NCBI GenBank assembly: GCA_963966185.1
Contig: CAWZYM010000141.1
Span: 248,001-312,000, forward strand
DNA: 64,000 nucleotides
Source: Rhabditoides inermis
Lineage: Eukaryota > Nematoda > Chromadorea > Rhabditida > Rhabditidae
Reading direction: 5' to 3'
Shown here piece by piece: positions 45,874-56,301 of this stretch (the stretch's first letter is position 1; each line of letters opens with the position of its first letter). The notes under the pieces were generated by a model that searched no databases, had not been told where the DNA came from, and saw only the letters and a list, made by a program, of their open reading frames with translations. Made by a program: the position numbers and the translations under genes.

Positions 45874-46349
45874 TTAACACTTCATAAGGACGTAAGCTAA
45901 AAAAGCAAAGTTATGTGAACGACAATTTACAATTAGTTGGAGGGTTGGGAGCGGACGTTTCCTAGTGCAGAAAATACACGACCGAGCAACGACGATGACA
46001 TTTCGATAGTTTGTAGTGGCAGAGTGATAAGGCTACGCGAAAATTCCTGCGATGATACCGATAACAAAACGACCCTTATGAGCTGAAGTTTTACTTTAGA
46101 AATTATTTACGTATTTACGTATGTATCGGCTTTGGAACTCACTCCCCCTTCCATAGTAATGTCTGCAGAACATGAAACTGTAAAATCCTTCCTAGTAAGT
46201 AATCCCCATTTGTTGCCAGTTTCGAAGATTCGTAGACTGTAGTCAACATTCGATGCTTTCTGTATCATTTTACACTTTTTTTCTCATACCGTATGCCATT
46301 GCTCATTTTGCTGTATTGAACTGTTTCTCCAAATGTACACGGTAATAAA

Positions 46350-46350
<1 letters not shown>
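45874..46350. other. No gene recognised
   Basis: No supported exon. GTGGCAGAGTGATAAGGC near 46016 resembles a tRNA A box, but no matching B box is seen at the right distance. Confidence 0.4.
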
Positions 46351-46476
<126 letters not shown>

Positions 46477-46737
46477 TATTCTGGGAGATAGTTCGCCAGA
46501 TTATGGTAGAAAATCGATCTACCCTCGAGTCGCATTCGATCTACCTTCTAGTCGTGAGGAGACCCAAGCGCGCGCTTTCAAACGATAATATCGATCAAAG
46601 AAGCCGGCATGCGAATCAAAGAGGCCGCGCGACACTCGACCATTTGCTCGCGCTGTCTGACCTCTCTCTCTCGCAACTGAGTTTCGCTAACTGACCCCGG
46701 CTGTCAATAACAGAAACTATCCACCAGGCGGCGACTA

Positions 46738-46777
<40 letters not shown>

Positions 46778-46789
46778 ATTATTATTATT

Positions 46790-47885
46790 TTGCAAAAATT
46801 ATTTACGATCGCTGCTATGCAGATGAGAGGAGACCAATCAGGATAGTGAAAACTATTATCAAGTTTATGGGATATTCGTCCTTCATAACTCGGAATTGTT
46901 GGAACAGGAGCTCTTCTGGTGTTTTCTCAACCGCAGACATTTTTTGGTTCTTGGAACACAATTAGTTACCGATAAAATTGAAAACGGGAGAATGCGAGAT
47001 AAATTTGTAGAGGTGGTAATTTGTAGAGAAAAATGAAATGCAATCATTTTGCAGGAGTGAATTACACCACATCAGAGCAGTATCCGGAAAAGAGCTGTCA
47101 GCTACACTGCGACCATGAATACTGCGTCAAACGCCATCATTGCAATTTCGAATAACAGCGAACGGACAATGTCTCTGTAATGACCGCCACTAGACAGAAG
47201 ATAAGACTAGGACAGTTTCTAGATTCATCCAGTGATGAAATTTCATTTGTGAAAAGCTTTATTTATTAAAAGCTAACACGTGAACGAATGAATGATAACG
47301 AATGAATGACGTGAAGATAAGTACGAGGACAACGGTAAGTATGCAGTATGCAGCTTCCAGCTTCCGGATTGTATATGATACCCCTTGAATACGGGCTGTC
47401 TGTTGACAACGGATACAGTGATGATCTTTTAAAACTGGAAAGTTGGAAAGAGCTTAGTAGTTCAGCCAGCGTCCTGCGCATTCTTTTTGAAATGTGAACA
47501 ATGTTTTTTTGAAACTCTCCATTTATAGACTGTGCGTCCACAGCTGCAAAGTGCACGAGTTGTTTGCGTGTGTGTGGCAAGAGTGCCTACGCGAGAGTGT
47601 TCGTAGTGTGGAATGTGTTGTTTATATTTCATGTTAGTAACACAACAACAATAAATGGGCACTTCAGATGATATATCAGAAACAGGCAAGTGATAAATAG
47701 CAAATCACACAAAACACAAAACGAAATGATCCATCTACAGACATGTGGATGTTGTTGAAGAGGGTTTTACCGATTATTATGCCTGTCAATAACTGATACA
47801 GCGAGCGTATTCCTGGCGGCTGTGTTTCCGCTTCTAAATAATACACTATATAATAATATATATTTATATATTATTAAATCATTAA
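46790..47885. other. No gene recognised
   Basis: AT-rich. Minus-strand open frames between 47266 and 47690 have no recognisable domain and no clear splice partners, so I do not call them. Confidence 0.4.
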
Positions 47886-47990
47886 GGGCAGCTTGCGCAC
47901 TCGTCTTGGCGGATTCTTATGACAACATGGTCATATACACAGTTTTTCATGCTGATTCCGAATATGAGCATAACTTTTCCTAAATGGTTG

Positions 47991-49069
47991 TTTGAAACCA
48001 ATTTGGACAGTCACCGAATAGACTACCCATGAAAATGACCTGTTGACAACAGCAGCGTGGCCGAATGGATAGTGAGCTAGAAAAATGAAAATGACAGGTG
48101 CGGTATCGATGCAATGCCGCTATGCGGCAAAACTTTTTGCAAGATGGAATAATAACATAATAAGCACGAATTTGTTTCGAGAATTGTTTCTAGCAACGAT
48201 GTTTGTTCATAACCATACAATCAAAGCAATATTACTTTTCGCAACGGGGACATCTAATGAAGGATGGAGTGGGGCATGTGTGGCATTTTGTTTTGACGGT
48301 TCCTTTGAAACAGTAATCCGCTGGAGTGACAAACGTTGGAGGACGGGTATCGGATCGGTGTATCCAGACTTGTGCCAAGCATATTGCCTCATGTGAAGGA
48401 ACGGATTGGTCTTGATGAAGGAGTACACGTTTGTCATACATGACAGCTTTCGAAACTTCTTCACGGGTTCTCGGTAGAATTTGATCACTTCTTTCACCTA
48501 TACAAATATTAATGATAACGATACTATAATTCAAAAGTACCTTTTCGAAAGACACGATCACGCCATTAGAGAATTGTATAGAACTTTCGGCAGGTAGCAA
48601 TCCACGTCACCAGTTTCATGAGCACGAAGAATAATTCTGATGCGAGCGGCAAGACGAGAATCTTATCGGGTTGAAGGATAGACTGTGAGGTCGACGGGCG
48701 CGAAGGTAAGGGCTAGGAGAGCAACAACCACCCCTGCCGACGGAGACATCGCTGGCATTGCGAGTGAAAAGAAGGACGACAACACTCTCTACCTCACTGT
48801 TCGCTTATTACATGTACCAATCAGCGCGAGCCAGCTTTCCAGATATCCAATTTCAGATTTGCATAATTATTGAGAGACGACAGGGCGAAATACGCCGCCA
48901 AAGAGAACCGGCAAAAAGTTTTGCCGCATAGTGGCATTGCATCGATACCGCACCTGTCATTTTGACTGTCATTTTCAACTTTCTAACACACTATCAATTC
49001 GGCCACGCTGCTGTTGTCAACAGGTCATTTTCATGGGTAGGCTATTCGGTGACTGTCCAAATTCAAATG
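47991..49069. mobile_element. Fold-back element with arms of about 160 bp
   Basis: The left arm (47991-48145) and right arm (48909-49069) are inverted copies sharing TTTGGACAGTCACCGAATAG, CCCATGAAAATGACCTGTTG, GACAGGTGCGGTATCGATGC and GCGGCAAAACTTTTTGC. The right arm has a small internal duplication. The core holds a minus-strand two-exon open frame (48600 to 48208: MLPAESSIQFSNGVIVSFEK joined to VKEVIKFYREPVKKF...) and in another frame a Cys-rich end (KCHTCPTPSFIRCPRCEK), neither recognised. Confidence 0.75.
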
Positions 49070-49322
49070 AGATTTGATATCACAGCCGGAAACCACGAAA
49101 AAGTATCACCTTTTTTATCCAACATTTCGGCACTAAGCCTTCATCAGGGATGGACAGAACACACCTACAATCACAGATAAGCAATGAAAAACACAAGCAA
49201 TAGGTTACAAGGTATGCGGTAAAACAGAAATGAATAAGTGGTATGGGTAACGTGTGATCATGTGTGATCATAGGGCGGGGTAATGCGCGGCGTGGCCCGC
49301 GGCAAGACTCATACACCAGTGA

Positions 49323-49718
49323 TCAATCGATACGGCTACACCGGAAGTCGAGATTAATAGGAACTAGAGAGACCGTAGAAGTGTGCGAGTCTAGCTCGTA
49401 CTTCCTATTCAAGATGGGGTTGGTATTCTTGATCTCAAGGGCTTCTACAGTACACCTCCGCTTGGGATAGGGTTCGACTGCGATTATGGTGACAGTGAAA
49501 GACGTCTTCTCCCGAGGGTGCGAGTCCATGATGTGTCGGCCGATGACTCCGCCAGCTCTCTTGTGCTCCGCGATCCTCGTCTTCAGTGGGCGACCCGTCT
49601 GACCGATGTAGTGTTCACTGCAAAGATCGCAAGAGATACGGTAGATAGTACCCTTCTTCTGACAGTCCCCCTCTCTACCAAATGGACAGACTAGACATGA
49701 CCTGGTGTTGCATGACAT
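49323..49718 (-). pseudogene. GIY-YIG endonuclease region of the Penelope-like element
   Basis: The open frame shows a Cys cluster (CNTRSCLVCPFGREGDCQKK), the GIY-type strand (TIYRISCDLC), YIGQTGRPLKTRIAEHKRAG with the YIG and catalytic Arg, a His-containing step (IGRHIMDSHPREKTSF), and the Glu helix (RRCTVEALEIKNTNPILN). GIY-YIG endonucleases nick the target for priming. It is cut off from the RT by a later insertion and lies in a different frame, so it is part of a broken polyprotein. Confidence 0.85.
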
Positions 49719-49742
49719 GTCGTATCGTCTGTTGTTGCACAG

Positions 49743-50294
49743 CTCGTAAAACAGAGCGTAGGCTACACGCGCTCGGTGCGTATTCTACACGTACACGGAT
49801 CGGCGTCTCCATCGCCAGGCGGTGTAGCAAACGCACCCTGTACATGTATGCTACATTCTCGTGCGGCCGGCCCCCGCGCAGACACCGATTTTCGGCACAT
49901 TTTTTGAAAGACTTTGTTAGATAGTCACATGCAATATGAAACATATTTGACAAAAGTTTGCTCTTCTACGGATACGGTATCCTAAGAACTGAGCAGTGTA
50001 CTTGCAGTGTACATTCTTTGTGGTGTCCCACGCAGCATAATGAACCGCTAAGCCTGATGCGCTTTCTCTTATAGCTGCTGCCGAAGTGCAATTTAACGCG
50101 GGTTTACGGCACCTGTACATGTAGCATACGGTCCGGTATGTAGCATACGTGTACTCGAGATGCGCGGCCAGGGGTCGAGTGGCACCAAATGTAAGCTACA
50201 TGGACACGGAGCTGAACAAGTTGCGCTCGAAGTGTGTACATGCAGCCTGCATTCGCCGTTTTCAGTACGCGTAGCCTACGCTCAATTTTACGAG
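49743..50294. mobile_element. Non-autonomous TIR insertion inside the retroelement
   Basis: CTCGTAAAACAGAGCGTAGG at 49743 faces its inverse (CCTACGCTCAATTTTACGAG) ending at 50294; similarity continues for about 25-28 bp with two mismatches. The 552-bp insert separates the RT and GIY-YIG parts and has no credible protein. Near the ends are further TGTACATGTAGCATACG-type repeats. Confidence 0.65.
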
Positions 50295-52158
50295 AGGAGC
50301 GAGCGAAGAGAAGGACCCGGCTTGTCGACGATGGCGATCTCCAGACCCGACTTGCGCACGCAGTGCCTGAGAGCTGAAGAGAGAGAGTCGTCAATGAACG
50401 GAAGACACAACGTAGGGAGTACGTTGCGAGAGGAGTCAGAGGAGAGACGAGGGAGAGAGCGCGAGAGAGGGCGGCTGCGACCACCTGTACCTGTCCGAGT
50501 GACGTCATAGCCATTCGACTTGGAAATAGCTAGAGCCATATCACTAGACAGGTCACGATAACATGCAGAGGATACCTGAGCGGCTGTTTTCACAGTCGTT
50601 TGGACGATCGCACGCTTCATGTAGTCGGGGTGGGCGCTCCGTTGGTGCACGAGGATGTTCTTGCAGGCCGGTTTCCGGTACCACTTCTTCTGGAATGAAC
50701 CATTCTTATTAGAGATCTGAGCGTTGAGGAATGGCAACCATCCCTCCTCCGACGGCTCTTCTCTGGTGAAGTGGATCGTCGGTGACTGAGCGTTGAGCTC
50801 TACAAACAAACGATCCAGGTCACTCTTACTCTCTGCTACCACTATGACGTCATCGATGTACCGTGCGTAGAAGAGGATGCCAGATCTAACACACGATGAC
50901 TCTAGGACATGCATAAAAGTGACTGCGAGAATAGGAGCCAACCTGTTACCCATACACAACCCTCGTACCTGGCGGTAGAACTTACCGCCCCACGCGAATG
51001 TCGAACAGCGGAGACACGCGGTGAGCAGAGCCTTGATGTCGGACTGACTGAAACCGAAGTGGTTAATCTCACTCCAATGTTGACGTAGTAGGCTGCACAC
51101 TGCGTCCGTCGCCGCCGCGTTGTCGACGTTGGTGTAGAGTGCCTCAACATCGAACGACTCGATCTGAACTGAGGATGGCCTGGAAAGAGCAGATAACTGT
51201 GTCAGCAGGTGCGACGTGTTGATTAGGTGCGCGGGAACAAAGGCCAAGAGTTCACAAAGGCCAGAACCAGCGCAAGAAGGAAAGATACCCGGTCAGTTGG
51301 TCCGTCAACTCCGCTGATGATCGGCCTGACCTTGATCCTCTTCTCGTCGTCGCTGTGCATGTCCGCCTCGCTCATCTTGTGGGTCTTCACCTGAAGGTAA
51401 AGAACTGGTGGTGTAGGATGAGTGTGACAGATGAATGACGTCACTTCTTTGTCCAGTTTACCTCTTTTGCACACAGCTGACCACTCTGATTTGAGGGCAG
51501 CACGGTCCCTATAGAACTCACTCTTGTTTACCGGGTGGTAAATAGAATGGTCCGCTAGGTGGTGCAGGTGAATCCGTCTATCTAAGTCAGTACTCAAAAT
51601 CACAAAGTCACCCCCCTTGTCAGAGATACATATCCGTAGTTCCCGTGATCGCACGCGGTCCCGCAATCCTTGAAGTGCTGTCCTCTCCTCGCGGGTGAGG
51701 TTCGGCTCGGTCCGTCGGTTGGCGAGACGAGAGAACACACCCTGGAACTGTTCAGCGAGTTTCTGTATCTTGAAGTCAACCACCGTATCGCATGGCGCCG
51801 GGTGTGAGCGACAAGACAGGATAGACAGGATATGGCGCGAGAGAGTGACAGGACCATGCGGGAAATCAGCGAAACGCGGCTTCCACCGCAAGGTGTCAGT
51901 CAAAACATGCAACTCGGTGAGAACAGAACGAGCAGTAGAGGCGGAAAGAGGACGCGAGGGAACAAAAGACGGACCAAACGATAAAACGCGAGCCTCTACA
52001 GACGAGATATCAATGTTACCCATTACTGTGTAGCGTGATACGGTAGGTGGCGTCGGTTCCAGCGTTGGCTGCAGTGAAACGGAATTAGAGATCAGAGACC
52101 CAGGGGGACCATGAGGAGAGAGAAGAGGAAAAGTTAAGCTCATATTCGGAATCAGCAC
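50288..52158 (-). pseudogene. Reverse transcriptase region of the Penelope-like element, frameshifted
   Basis: An upstream part (52158-51223) includes RTALQGLRDRVRSRELRI, ISDKGGDFVILSTDLDRR and LYLQVKTHKMSEADM, IRPIISGVDGPT-type RT motifs. A downstream part (51247-50288) carries the RT core: IESFDVEALYTNVDN, GLCMGNRLAPILAVTFMHVL, the YIDD catalytic box in LFYARYIDDVIVVAESKSD, WLPFLNAQISNKNG and KWYRKPACKNILVH. The two overlap out of frame near 51240, consistent with a one-base change. Motif order and the linked GIY-YIG place it with Penelope-like elements rather than LINEs. Confidence 0.85.
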
Positions 52159-52268
52159 GGAATCAGCATGAAGTTATGCTCATATTCGGAATCAGCGTGT
52201 ATGTGACCATGTTTTCATAAGAATCCGCCAAGACGAGTGCGCAAGCTGCCCGTAAGATATTTTCTAAC

Positions 52269-52529
52269 CTGAACAATATCTGCCGCCTTGGCCAATATTA
52301 TTTTTAGAAGTATGAATGCGATGAAGACACAAGGATTTCCAAGTACAATCATGCGAAGGAATGGAACAGCTTGAGTGCATGCAGTTCGCAGTTGACTGGC
52401 CGCTTCGATGATGCCATAAATAACTTTAACGGGCAGTGTTGGGTCTTGGGTGCAGAAGCGAAGTAGTTTCACTAGGAAACAGATAAGATAATATATATTT
52501 GATAGTATAGCTATAATATCATGGATCAT
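52269..52529 (-). CDS. Possible exon of a small hydrophobic protein
   Basis: From ATG 52529 an 87-residue open segment reads MIHDIIAILSNIYYLICFLV, KVIYGIIEAASQLRTACTQA and a hydrophobic stretch (CVFIAFILLKIILAKAA), ending at a donor (CAG then GTTAGAAAA) just before the retroelement edge. If real, the next exon would lie beyond the element, below 47886, where I could not find one. No family recognised. Confidence 0.35.
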
Positions 52530-53420
52530 GATTCAATCAATTGGCGGTCGCGTTCGGAAACAAATAAGCGAGTTTTCAGGGAGTGTGTGGGAAGGGGCAG
52601 ACATGCAGAGTATACAGTTCATCCGCGATGAGCCAGTTCCGTGGATTCCACGGATTCCACGGATTCCACGGAATCTGTGACTGTCTCGCCACTCTCCTCT
52701 GCTCTCACAGTCTCTCGCTTTCTCCCCTCTCTCCTCGCATTCTCCCCTCTGGCAATATGATGGAGGGGAGAGAGCGAGCCTATGTAGTGGTTGATGAACA
52801 ACTTTTCCGGAATGAAGTTTTCATTTAACGAAATCATCATGGTCAATCATATTTTGATTTAAGCTTCACAAATATATCATATTTCATAGGTCTCAGATCA
52901 AATTCACTAGTTGTATATGTTCAGTACTGAATTCAGTTTTGACTGCAATATTCGACATGAAATGTATTTACTAGTTGATCACAATCCCTGATTTAGTCAG
53001 TAAATACATTTTATTGCAATCATTTTCATCATTTTTTTTTCTTTATTGAATGGTCCTCCGATATAGCAAACCCATTGATTGGTCCCCCGATACAGCACTC
53101 TCTCGCTTTCCTCACTCGTACTCCGCCACTCTGCCTAAAGCGGTTACAGTCTGCCGAACGACTGTTGTTGTGATTGGGTCCGCTTCTGCAACACTCGAAA
53201 CTTCGAAATTTTCTTTTGATGAAACAGAAGTATGATATTGTAGTTCATCTTGTATTCGGAAACAGGAATATACCATGGTGGTGGCAAAAGTGGCAACAAT
53301 GGCAACATCGGCAACATCGGGCCATGTGCCTGGCCACATCTGTAGCAGTCCGCCGGTGAATCACAGCGGCAGTCAAGGCACAGTTCGACTGAGTGAGGAG
53401 ACTCTGGGACAGGCGAGGCC
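52530..53420. other. Intergenic, no gene recognised
   Basis: Contains a short tandem repeat of CACGGATTC (52650-52672), a CT-rich stretch, and near 53270-53330 triplet-like GGCAACA(A/T) units that continue the open frame of the Smr-C copy out of its normal end. Confidence 0.4.
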
Positions 53421-53930
53421 TCACTGCGGGTTGACGACGATCTGTCCGTCCACCTGTGTCGCAGCCCCGTCGCATCCACTATCCCCTGCACCATCGGCTT
53501 CAGCACCGCCTCCCCCTCAGCAGAGTGCACACCGCTGCCGGTCATCATAGTCACAGGGGAACCTGCAACAAATGACAATCCAAAACATCGATAATAATCC
53601 AATAGTGTTGAGAAAATATGTATGTTGTGACTGACCCTTTGCCTCCGCCAACGCGTCCTTGATGATAGCCTCAGCCTCGCGAGCCATCTTCCCGTGCAGG
53701 TCAATACCCTAAGGAGACATCATGGGTCAAACACGACAACCAAAACACACCGGGTATTTGTTACCGCAGGTTCATGAACCCTTGCATTGCAGGCAGCCAA
53801 TAAACTGGAGGCATGTATTTGGAATTCGCACCTGCTACCTTTGCCTCACTGGCTCCTGTCCCGCTCCGAACGAGGAAAGAAAAGAGAAGAGGAGGTAGAA
53901 GACCACCACGATGATGATGATCTCGATCAT
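53421..53930 (-). CDS. Smr-domain membrane protein C, C-terminus frameshifted
   Basis: Three exons (53930-53850, 53708-53636, 53562-53421) encode an N-terminal membrane anchor (MIEIIIIVVVFYLLFSFLSS), GIDLHGKMAREAEAIIKDAL, and VTMMTGSGVHSAEGEAVLKP followed by VQGIVDATGLRHRW. The DLHG and TGSGxxS lines of the Smr fold are intact. The expected last strand (GQIVVNPQ then stop at 53421) is present but in another frame; the exon lengths sum to 296, one short of a multiple of three, so a base is missing near 53453 or there is a tiny splice adjustment. Read straight on, the frame runs about 90 residues further into low-complexity sequence. Could be a young pseudogene or a sequence error. Confidence 0.65.
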
Positions 53931-54179
53931 TCGCCTGAATGATTACAGTAATTGTAAACAACAACAACACATTCAAAATTGTTCGATCATAATATCGCCT
54001 GATGTGATTGAAAAGTAAAAAAAAGAAAAGTACGAATAAACAAAGCAAAAACAAACAAAATTGCTACTGCATTTTGAATTGCAGAATACGAATGCTAGAT
54101 TGCTATGCGCGCTCACTCCTATGCGTATAGTAGGGCCGCACACGAGTTTTGCTCTTTTCGCAAAGAGAATTAGGGTGGT

Positions 54180-54300
54180 TAGAGAAAGATCAGCGCGTTG
54201 AATGATGGTTTCTTGACGGCAAAACTTTCTGCGGGAATCGAACCAGCGCTCAACCTACTTGAAGCGTGAGTGTTACCAATACGCCACGAGGTCATGTGTG
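54180..54300 (-). repeat. tRNA-derived SINE-like repeat
   Basis: On the minus strand: TGGCGTATTGGTAACACTCA (A box) and 30 bases later GCTGGTTCGATTCCCGC (B box). It shares the GCAAAACT..TTGC..GCGGGAATCGAACC block with the copies at 55858 and 60942. The acceptor stem does not pair, so it is not a functional tRNA. Confidence 0.6.
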
Positions 54301-54492
54301 AGAGAAAGCGGAATGGGAATATGAACACCAGGAATACGTGTGCAGTACAAACATCGGGACAGCTGCAAAATTATCGTGCTCTAGTTGGCACCGCGGTGCC
54401 AGATAGAGCGCGATAATTTTTTGATCGGAAAATGCTGAGCTAGTTGCGCGCTTAGTATAAGCCTGTGTGTATATGGTATGGGTAAGGGAGAG

Positions 54493-54523
<31 letters not shown>

Positions 54524-54750
54524 TGACTAAAGAACACGTGGAAAAGGTGCGAGGTCGCGTCAGAGACAGAGGGGAGATTGTGCGCGGCGATTCGATTGAT
54601 TCATGCTACATACACAAACATAACAGGAGATTTTGACTGCGTGAGTTCTAGCATCACAAGGAGATCCCAATAATAATTAAAAGTAGAATGTCATTGAGTT
54701 TATAGAAATGAGTTTATAGTGATTGAGTTAAGTTTATAGAATATAAATGT

Positions 54751-55158
54751 TCAACAGACAGATACAGTGGGATTGACGACGACTAGTCCGGGGTTTGTCC
54801 ATACATGGGGCAGTCGCCTGGCTGCCAGAAGGCCTTCGACCAGTGGCTTCAGCACCGGCTCCCCGTTCGGAGAGTGGTTGCCGCGGCCTGTGATGATCGA
54901 CAGCTCCCTTCCTGGAGGACATTAGGTTTATCATAGTAGTAGAATCGTAGTATTATAGTAGAATAGTAGTAGAATCACACAAACCGGATGAGTGCGGAGT
55001 TACATTACATGTACTCTTCCCTAACTGTTTTGTTCATTTGATAGTGATAAACAGTGCACCTTTAGCCGCTGCGATGGCGTCTTTCACTATCCTCTTCGCG
55101 TCTTGAGCTGAGTAACCGTGCAGATCGATTGTCTATGAGCAATGAACCACAGTTCGGC

Positions 55159-55195
<37 letters not shown>

Positions 55196-55338
55196 GAGAG
55201 AGAGGGGGGGGAAGAAAGTTCACGCACCTGTGATGTGGGAGCAGTCGATCTGGCGCATATCCACGAGACTAGCTTGTATATGAGATACACAGCGATGAGA
55301 CAAGTGAGGAGGATGAGGAGGAGTTTGAAGCTGCTCAT
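54751..55338 (-). CDS. Smr-domain membrane protein D
   Basis: Three exons (55338-55228, 55132-55060, 54911-54751) join to 114 residues. An N-terminal anchor (FKLLLILLTCLIAVYLIYKL) and short linker precede a complete minimal Smr domain: TIDLHGYSAQDAKRIVKDAI, then LSIITGRGNHSPNGEPVLKP, and VWTNPGLVVVNPTVSVC at the end. Both key lines (DLHG, TGRGxxS) are canonical. The last intron falls after the AAAKG step, the same place as in copies B and C. An in-frame ATG 42 bp upstream exists, but 55338 puts the hydrophobic segment at the start, as in copies A and C. Predicted type: single-pass protein with the Smr domain on the cytosolic side; the compartment is inferred. Confidence 0.8.
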
Positions 55339-55857
55339 TGTGGAATAGGGACAACCGGCAGACCGGCGGCTGGTACGCAACGCACTGTTATGTGTGCGCA
55401 GCTTGCACGTACGCGGAATAACGAGCGAGCCTGCAGGAGATTACGTGTGTGCTCTTTGTTCATGGCATGCCTGCGACGTGAGTAAGCGGATGATGCCGTG
55501 AACTGATCGATCGATGCGGAGAAGCGGACACCGTGGATCGTGGACGGTCTCTGATGGGGCGCAAGGCAGGCTAGCATTTTGAGTTCTCTCCAGCACCTTC
55601 TGACCCCCCATCTTTCAGCAGCACCCTTTTTCAAACCGTGTTATGAACTTTTAACAACGTAACATGTTTTGAGAGGGAGGAGACGAGAAATTCAGTAAAG
55701 GTCCGAAAAACAAGAAATGAGAGATAAACGTTTAGTCATTTGATGCAAGATGCAAGCAACGAGACAAGTTGATACAGTTATACAGACCATTGTAAACACT
55801 TCAAAAACATTTGTCAGCTATTGGAATTGGTTCGCAAATCTCTACTTAAAGGCACAG
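55339..55857. other. Intergenic, no gene recognised
   Basis: Upstream of Smr-D. GC-rich near the start, then AT-rich. No exon or defined repeat seen. Confidence 0.4.
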
Positions 55858-55990
55858 GGGCGTTTAGCTTTACCAAGGTTCATCGAAATTCACTTATGAG
55901 AACTTAGCAAAACTGTTTGCACGTGGCGGGAATCGAACCGGCATAGTATGGTTCACAAACCGTGAGCGTTACCACAACACTATTCACTTT
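55858..55990 (-). repeat. tRNA-derived SINE-like repeat
   Basis: Minus strand: GTGGTAACGCTCACGGTTTG (A box) and GCCGGTTCGATTCCCGCCAC (B box), then a body with AGTTTTGCTAAGTTCTCATA and AACCTTGGTAAAGCTAAACG. About 80 percent identical by eye to the copy at 60942-61075. Confidence 0.7.
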
Positions 55991-56301
55991 TTTCGCCCTC
56001 CCACGTGCTTGTACCTTTCATGTTTAAAAGAGCACATACCGTATTCTGATACACCATTGTCACACTAAATATAACTGTATTCAAATAATGTTGATTACAG
56101 TTATTACACATTGCCTAAATCCACCTGTCTATGTATGACACTCACTTATTGTGTTTCATGCTCCATTCTCCTCACGGAACGGTCCACTAGACGCGACTGA
56201 CATAATACCAATCCCCTCTCTCTCTCTCTTTCTCCCTCCTTTATTTCTTCGCGTCTACTAGATTATCGCATGTCACGCCCCTGCCAAGTGCCTTTTCAGC
56301 C
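55991..56301 (+). promoter_or_regulatory. Receptor gene upstream region with trans-splice-like acceptor
   Basis: A T-rich acceptor CCTTTTCAG ends 2 bp before the receptor ATG at 56302, as expected for an SL1 trans-splice site or a leader intron. No other motif stands out. Confidence 0.45.

Larger units (their letters stand above)
47886..52251 (-). mobile_element. Penelope-like retroelement with inverted terminal repeats
   Basis: GGGCAGCTTGCGCACTCGTC and the following 90 bp (TTGGCGGATTCTTATGA, ATTCCGAATATGAGCATAAC) at the left edge recur inverted at 52130-52251. Inside, on the minus strand, lie an RT region and, downstream of it, a GIY-YIG endonuclease region, the order that defines Penelope-like elements. 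In those elements terminal repeats may be direct or inverted. The copy is dead: the RT frame is shifted and two other elements have inserted (47991-49069 and 49743-50294). It lies 18 bp from a putative donor at 52268. Confidence 0.8.

Noticed and set aside
45573..45880. Minus-strand frames reading FFKLSADVYVFFQVVGRR
   Set aside because: Direct translation of the tandem repeat; no flanking exon or domain.
47266..47689. Possible minus-strand gene downstream of the retroelement
   Set aside because: Overlapping frames lack domains and consistent splice sites; composition is not coding-like.
48685..48873. Plus-strand 62-residue open frame in the fold-back element
   Set aside because: No start context, no domain and no conservation evidence; it lies in the core of a mobile element.
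54225..54300. Functional tRNA gene on the minus strand
   Set aside because: A and B boxes are present but the acceptor and T stems do not pair properly; two related copies share non-tRNA sequence, so a SINE is the better call.
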